From the NCBI RefSeq assembly GCF_039545055.1, contig NZ_BAABRP010000004.1, positions 157,588-221,587 on the forward strand: a stretch of 64,000 nucleotides of DNA. Direction: 5' to 3'. The position numbers were made by a program, and so were the translations under genes. Shown one piece after another: positions 61,591 to 64,000 of this stretch (the stretch's first letter is position 1; each line of letters begins with the position of its first letter). Under the pieces are notes generated by a model. The model ran no database searches and had not been told where the DNA came from. It saw nothing but the letters and a program-made list of their open reading frames with translations. The stretch comes from Deinococcus carri. Lineage in GTDB: Bacteria; Deinococcota; Deinococci; Deinococcales; Deinococcaceae.

Positions 61591-62172
61591 ATGAACCCGC
61601 AGACCAGTGCGCTCCTTGTGATCGACGTGCAGGAAGCGTTCAACGAGATCGAACAGGCAGGCGCGCGGCGCAACAACCTGCAAGCCGTGCCTAACATCGT
61701 GCGGCTGCTCACCGCCTTCCGTGGGGTGGATGCCCCCATCTTCCATGTGCGGCACGCCTCGACCGAGCCGAATTCACGCTTCCGCCCTGACCGGCCCGGC
61801 TATGCCGTGATGCCTCAAGCCCGTGAACTCCCGAACGAGCCCGTGATCGTCAAGGCGGTCAACAGCAGCTTCATCGGCACCGACCTCGAAGCGCGTTTGC
61901 ACTCCGCCGGTGTAACGACCGTGGTCGTCTGCGGCGCAACCACCAACCACTGCGTGGAGACGACGACGCGTATGGCCGGAAACCTTGGCTTCGAGACGCT
62001 GCTGGTCGCTGACGCCACCTGGACCTTCGACCGTACGGGGCCCGACGGCACAACGTTCCCGGCCGCACAGGTTCAGGCCATGACGCTCGCGAACCTCAGC
62101 GGGGAGTTCGCCGAGATCGTCCAAACTGACGATGTGCTGGTGCGGTTAGGGGTCACACCCACTCTCCGCTGA
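61591..62172 (+). CDS. Isochorismatase-family cysteine hydrolase
   Basis: 193-residue hydrolase of the isochorismatase/nicotinamidase fold. Catalytic Asp is in VIDVQEAF (about residue 12), Lys in VIVKAVNSSF (about 88), the cis-peptide region precedes VVCGATTNHCVETT, and the nucleophile Cys is about residue 121. TATCGT lies 6 nt before the ATG (leaderless). Substrates range over amides and enol ethers; nothing specifies one here. Its 3' end overlaps the convergent LysR gene by 20 bp. Confidence 0.9.
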   Translation: MNPQTSALLVIDVQEAFNEIEQAGARRNNLQAVPNIVRLLTAFRGVDAPIFHVRHASTEPNSRFRPDRPGYAVMPQARELPNEPVIVKAVNSSFIGTDLEARLHSAGVTTVVVCGATTNHCVETTTRMAGNLGFETLLVADATWTFDRTGPDGTTFPAAQVQAMTLANLSGEFAEIVQTDDVLVRLGVTPTLR

Positions 62173-63046
62173 AGCTCTGGCGCAACTGCTCCTGGACCAC
62201 GGCCGGAAGGCTCTGCCGCCACGCCATGCGGAAGGGCAGCGCTGGAGTGGGAGCATGCAGGGGCCGAAACGTGACCCCAGGGTGACCGAGGGCCGCCAGG
62301 GAACGGACGATCAGGAACAGGCCTTCGCCCTCGGCAACGAGGCGCATCATGCCCGCAAAGGAGTACATTCGTGCGCCGCTGCTGGTGAGCTGCTGGGGTT
62401 GAACTCCGGTTTGATTGAACAGGTGCTGCCAGTGGTCGTAGAGGTCCGGGTTGCTCTCCCGCGAGTTCAGGAGCAGTGGCTGGCCCTCCAGCGCTTGGAA
62501 GGGCACCTGGTCCAGTTGCGCCAATGGATGCCCTTCGGGTAGGGCGAGCCAGAACTCCTCCATCCAGAGCCGACGCTGCTGGACGCCATTACAGCGGACT
62601 TGTGGTGCCACGAAAAAGCCTACGTCCAGGGTCCCCGTAGTCAATCCCTGCAACTGTTCGAGGGTGGTGCCCTCCAGATGCTGGAGTCTCAATCCCGGCA
62701 GCGCCTGAGCCACTCGTTGCAGGCGGTCAGGAATCCCAGTCTGACCAACGTAATCCGCGAAGCCCACGCGCAGGACCTGCGGAGCGCTCTCCCGGCGTAA
62801 TCTCTGAATCCCCTCGTCGAGCGTACCCAGAACGGTGCGGGCCAAGTCTAGAAGCCGCTCACCCTCGGGAGTCAGGGTGACGCGGCGGCTGGTGCGCTGG
62901 AGAAGCGTCACACCCAGCTCGCCTTCCAGCCGCCGAATCTGGTGGCTCAGGGCGGGTTGGGTCATATACAGCCGTGCGGCCGCCCGGGTGAAGTTCAGCT
63001 CTTCCGCGAGCACCACGAAAGCCCGCAGGTGGCGAAGTTCCGGCAT
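62153..63046 (-). CDS. LysR family transcriptional regulator
   Basis: 297 residues. The helix-turn-helix part reads LRHLRAFVVLAEELNFTRAA then ARLYMTQPALSHQIRRLEGELG (about residues 4-46), and the effector domain follows (LRVGFADYVGQTGIP). It resembles AlsR/CbbR-like members. TAAAAT lies 9 nt before the ATG. Divergent from the VOC protein gene, and overlapping convergently with the isochorismatase-type gene, so either neighbour could be its target. Confidence 0.9.
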   Translation of the reverse strand: MPELRHLRAFVVLAEELNFTRAAARLYMTQPALSHQIRRLEGELGVTLLQRTSRRVTLTPEGERLLDLARTVLGTLDEGIQRLRRESAPQVLRVGFADYVGQTGIPDRLQRVAQALPGLRLQHLEGTTLEQLQGLTTGTLDVGFFVAPQVRCNGVQQRRLWMEEFWLALPEGHPLAQLDQVPFQALEGQPLLLNSRESNPDLYDHWQHLFNQTGVQPQQLTSSGARMYSFAGMMRLVAEGEGLFLIVRSLAALGHPGVTFRPLHAPTPALPFRMAWRQSLPAVVQEQLRQSFSGEWV

Positions 63047-63122
63047 GATCTATGCATTTTAGACATGGATCGGAGCTGGAAAAGCATGAGACTTCCCGCG
63101 CCATGGCCTCCACACTGAGGCC

Positions 63123-63518
63123 ATGGACAACGCAGTACATGAACTCCGACTGGTGATCACCACACAGGACTACGAGCGCAGCAAGGCCTTCTATCAGGCC
63201 CTGCTGGGAACCAAAGCCGTCAATGCCTGGGAGTCCCCGGAGGGCCGCGTCATCATTCTGGAAGCGGGGCGGGCCACACTGGAACTCGTGGACGAGCGTC
63301 AAGCTGGGCGGATCGACCAGATCGAGGTGGGGCGGCGGGTCTCCGGGGACCTGCGGCTGGCTCTGGGAATGCCCGATAGTAAAACAGGCGCAACTACCGC
63401 TCAGCAGGTGGGCGGGGTGCTGACGCATCCGGTCACCCGCACGCCCTGGAATTCGTTGAATGCGCGAGTGCTGAGTCCGGACGGTCTTCAAATCACTCTT
63501 TTCGCGGAAAACGAGTAA
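63123..63518 (+). CDS. VOC family (glyoxalase/bleomycin-resistance-like) protein
   Basis: 131-residue vicinal-oxygen-chelate protein with the paired beta-alpha-beta-beta-beta modules: ELRLVITTQDYERSKAFYQALLG at the start and LNARVLSPDGLQITLFAENE at the end. Only part of the metal-ligand pattern is visible (His6, Glu54, Glu131-like), so an enzymatic role is uncertain. It is followed by a strong terminator and is divergent from a LysR regulator. Confidence 0.85.
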   Translation: MDNAVHELRLVITTQDYERSKAFYQALLGTKAVNAWESPEGRVIILEAGRATLELVDERQAGRIDQIEVGRRVSGDLRLALGMPDSKTGATTAQQVGGVLTHPVTRTPWNSLNARVLSPDGLQITLFAENE

Positions 63519-63534
63519 GTTCGTCCGTCTCCAG

Positions 63535-63566
63535 AAGGGCCTGCACATCTCCCTGTGCAGGCCCTT
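63535..63566. terminator. Perfect 13-bp terminator stem
   Basis: AAGGGCCTGCACA (63535-63547) and TGTGCAGGCCCTT (63554-63566) with loop TCTCCC. It lies between the convergent VOC gene and the MmyB-type fragment and could end both transcripts. Confidence 0.85.
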
Positions 63567-63569
63567 CCG

Positions 63570-63796
63570 TTATCCAGGAACCTGCAAAGATTGGACGAGC
63601 CGCCGCAGGGCAGTTTCGGCACTGGATCTGGGGTTGACCGTGTACGTGAGGAGCCGGTCCCCACTCCCGTCGGGGAGCAGAAGGGCTTCAAATTCAAAAT
63701 CAAATTCACCGACCTGGGGATGCCGGAAGGACTTCGTCCCTGTGATGCAGTTCTCGACCGGATGCCGCTGCCAGAGAGCCGCAAACTCAAGACCCG
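63570..63796 (-). pseudogene. C-terminal fragment of an MmyB-type XRE regulator
   Basis: On the minus strand the frame reads GLEFAALWQRHPVENCITG then TKSFRHPQVGEFDFEFEALL and ends RRLVQSLQVPG with TAA. This is the C-terminal ligand-binding domain of helix-turn-helix regulators with an MmyB-like domain (LWxRH...KxFxHPxVGE). The N-terminal part, including the HTH, should lie to the right, but IS-like DNA begins at about 63790-63800. The gene has therefore been cut by insertion. Confidence 0.8.
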
Positions 63797-64000
63797 TTGC
63801 GCAGTAGAGGTAGGAGCAGGTAGGTTCAGGGGTGTTACGGCTGGAGAAGCTGAAGTCCCGAGCGCGTTCCTTTGAGCGGCTGGTGGGGCTAACGCCGATG
63901 GAGTTTGACCAGCTCCTGAGTGAACTGGAGCCGTTGTGGGAACAAGCCCACCGCCGTTCCCTGCTGCGCGCCGGACGGGTGAGGCGTATCGGGGCGGGCA
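63790..64000 (+). mobile_element. Left end of an IS5-like insertion sequence
   Basis: The right edge holds the start of an insertion element: the regulator frame is lost at about 63790, and a transposase reading frame begins at 63832. The terminal repeat is probably near GACCCGTTGCGCAGTAG. The other end and any target-site duplication are outside the window. Confidence 0.7.
63832..64000 (+). CDS. IS5-family transposase N-terminus (continues beyond window)
   Basis: From the GTG at 63832 the frame reads [20 protein letters not shown] then [19 protein letters not shown] and [16 protein letters not shown]. This is the N-terminal helix-turn-helix region of IS5-type DDE transposases, in which LxGLTPxEFDxLL and RxRxIGAG are conserved. 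The catalytic DDE domain must follow outside the window. Only 56 codons are visible. Confidence 0.85.
   Translation, partial: MLRLEKLKSRARSFERLVGLTPMEFDQLLSELEPLWEQAHRRSLLRAGRVRRIGAG

Overview
The window is about 64 kb of high-GC bacterial chromosome. The gene families fit Deinococcus or a close relative: many acyl-CoA dehydrogenases, SARP-type regulators with C-terminal DNA-binding and BTAD domains, and start codons that lie 5-8 nt after a TAnnnT -10 box (leaderless promoters). This assignment is inference; there is no rRNA or other marker here. No tRNA, rRNA, CRISPR array or replication origin was recognised.

Region 1 (1-17.1 kb) is an acyl-CoA and lipid catabolism block. An edge-truncated quinone oxidoreductase lies on the left. 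Next comes a LysE exporter / long acyl-CoA dehydrogenase / hydrolase unit, then a RocB-like peptidase divergent from a LysR regulator. A long run of mostly overlapping genes follows: SDR, MaoC hydratase, two hotdog thioesterases, a strictosidine-synthase-like protein, an ACAD11-type dehydrogenase, a second SDR, an APH-type kinase, a histidine phosphatase and an HSL-type esterase. The kinase plus ACAD11-type pair matches the two halves of mammalian ACAD10/11 and the LvaA/LvaC pair for 4-hydroxyacyl-CoA breakdown. Two toxin-antitoxin modules (AbrB/Doc and HicAB) are wedged into this run, next to a 5' relic of the second SDR gene. The same 23-bp promoter/operator motif precedes two of the transcription units.

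Region 2 (17.3-34 kb) holds a GGDEF-ATPase-TPR giant protein, an acyl-CoA synthetase divergent from a HOT-type (4-hydroxybutyrate) dehydrogenase around a 24-bp palindrome, a TetR-P450-hydrolase-SDR-patatin operon, a GMC oxidoreductase and a GH2 glycosidase. The GH2 stop codon lies in the end of a 127-bp MITE-like element.

Region 3 (34-49.8 kb) carries a tyrosine-recombinase-like protein that has lost its catalytic residues, a cation efflux gene between 13-bp inverted repeats, a PucR-type regulator and liv ABC transporter genes (one a permease-ATPase fusion). A signalling cluster follows: a CheB-CheR-PAS hybrid, a PAS kinase with Asn in place of the phospho-acceptor His, and two tandem CheB proteins with zinc-ribbon-like tails. 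An aquaporin closes the region.

Region 4 (49.8-58.5 kb) is the most unusual. It has two TPR/SARP regulators, each divergent from a short open frame with a signal peptide. One of these is a 55-residue pre-peptide whose predicted mature form begins and ends with the same octapeptide, GGAKEFGQ. Nearby are secreted ComEA-like helix-hairpin-helix proteins, one intact and one broken. Two promoters carry identically spaced 11-bp direct repeats of the kind SARP regulators bind. I read this as a candidate peptide-signalling system. Relics, including a WYL-regulator C-terminus, lie between the parts.

Region 5 (58.5-64 kb) contains HxlR/NmrA and MocR/EamA divergent pairs, an isochorismatase, a LysR regulator, a VOC protein, and an MmyB-type regulator cut by an IS5-like element that runs off the right edge.
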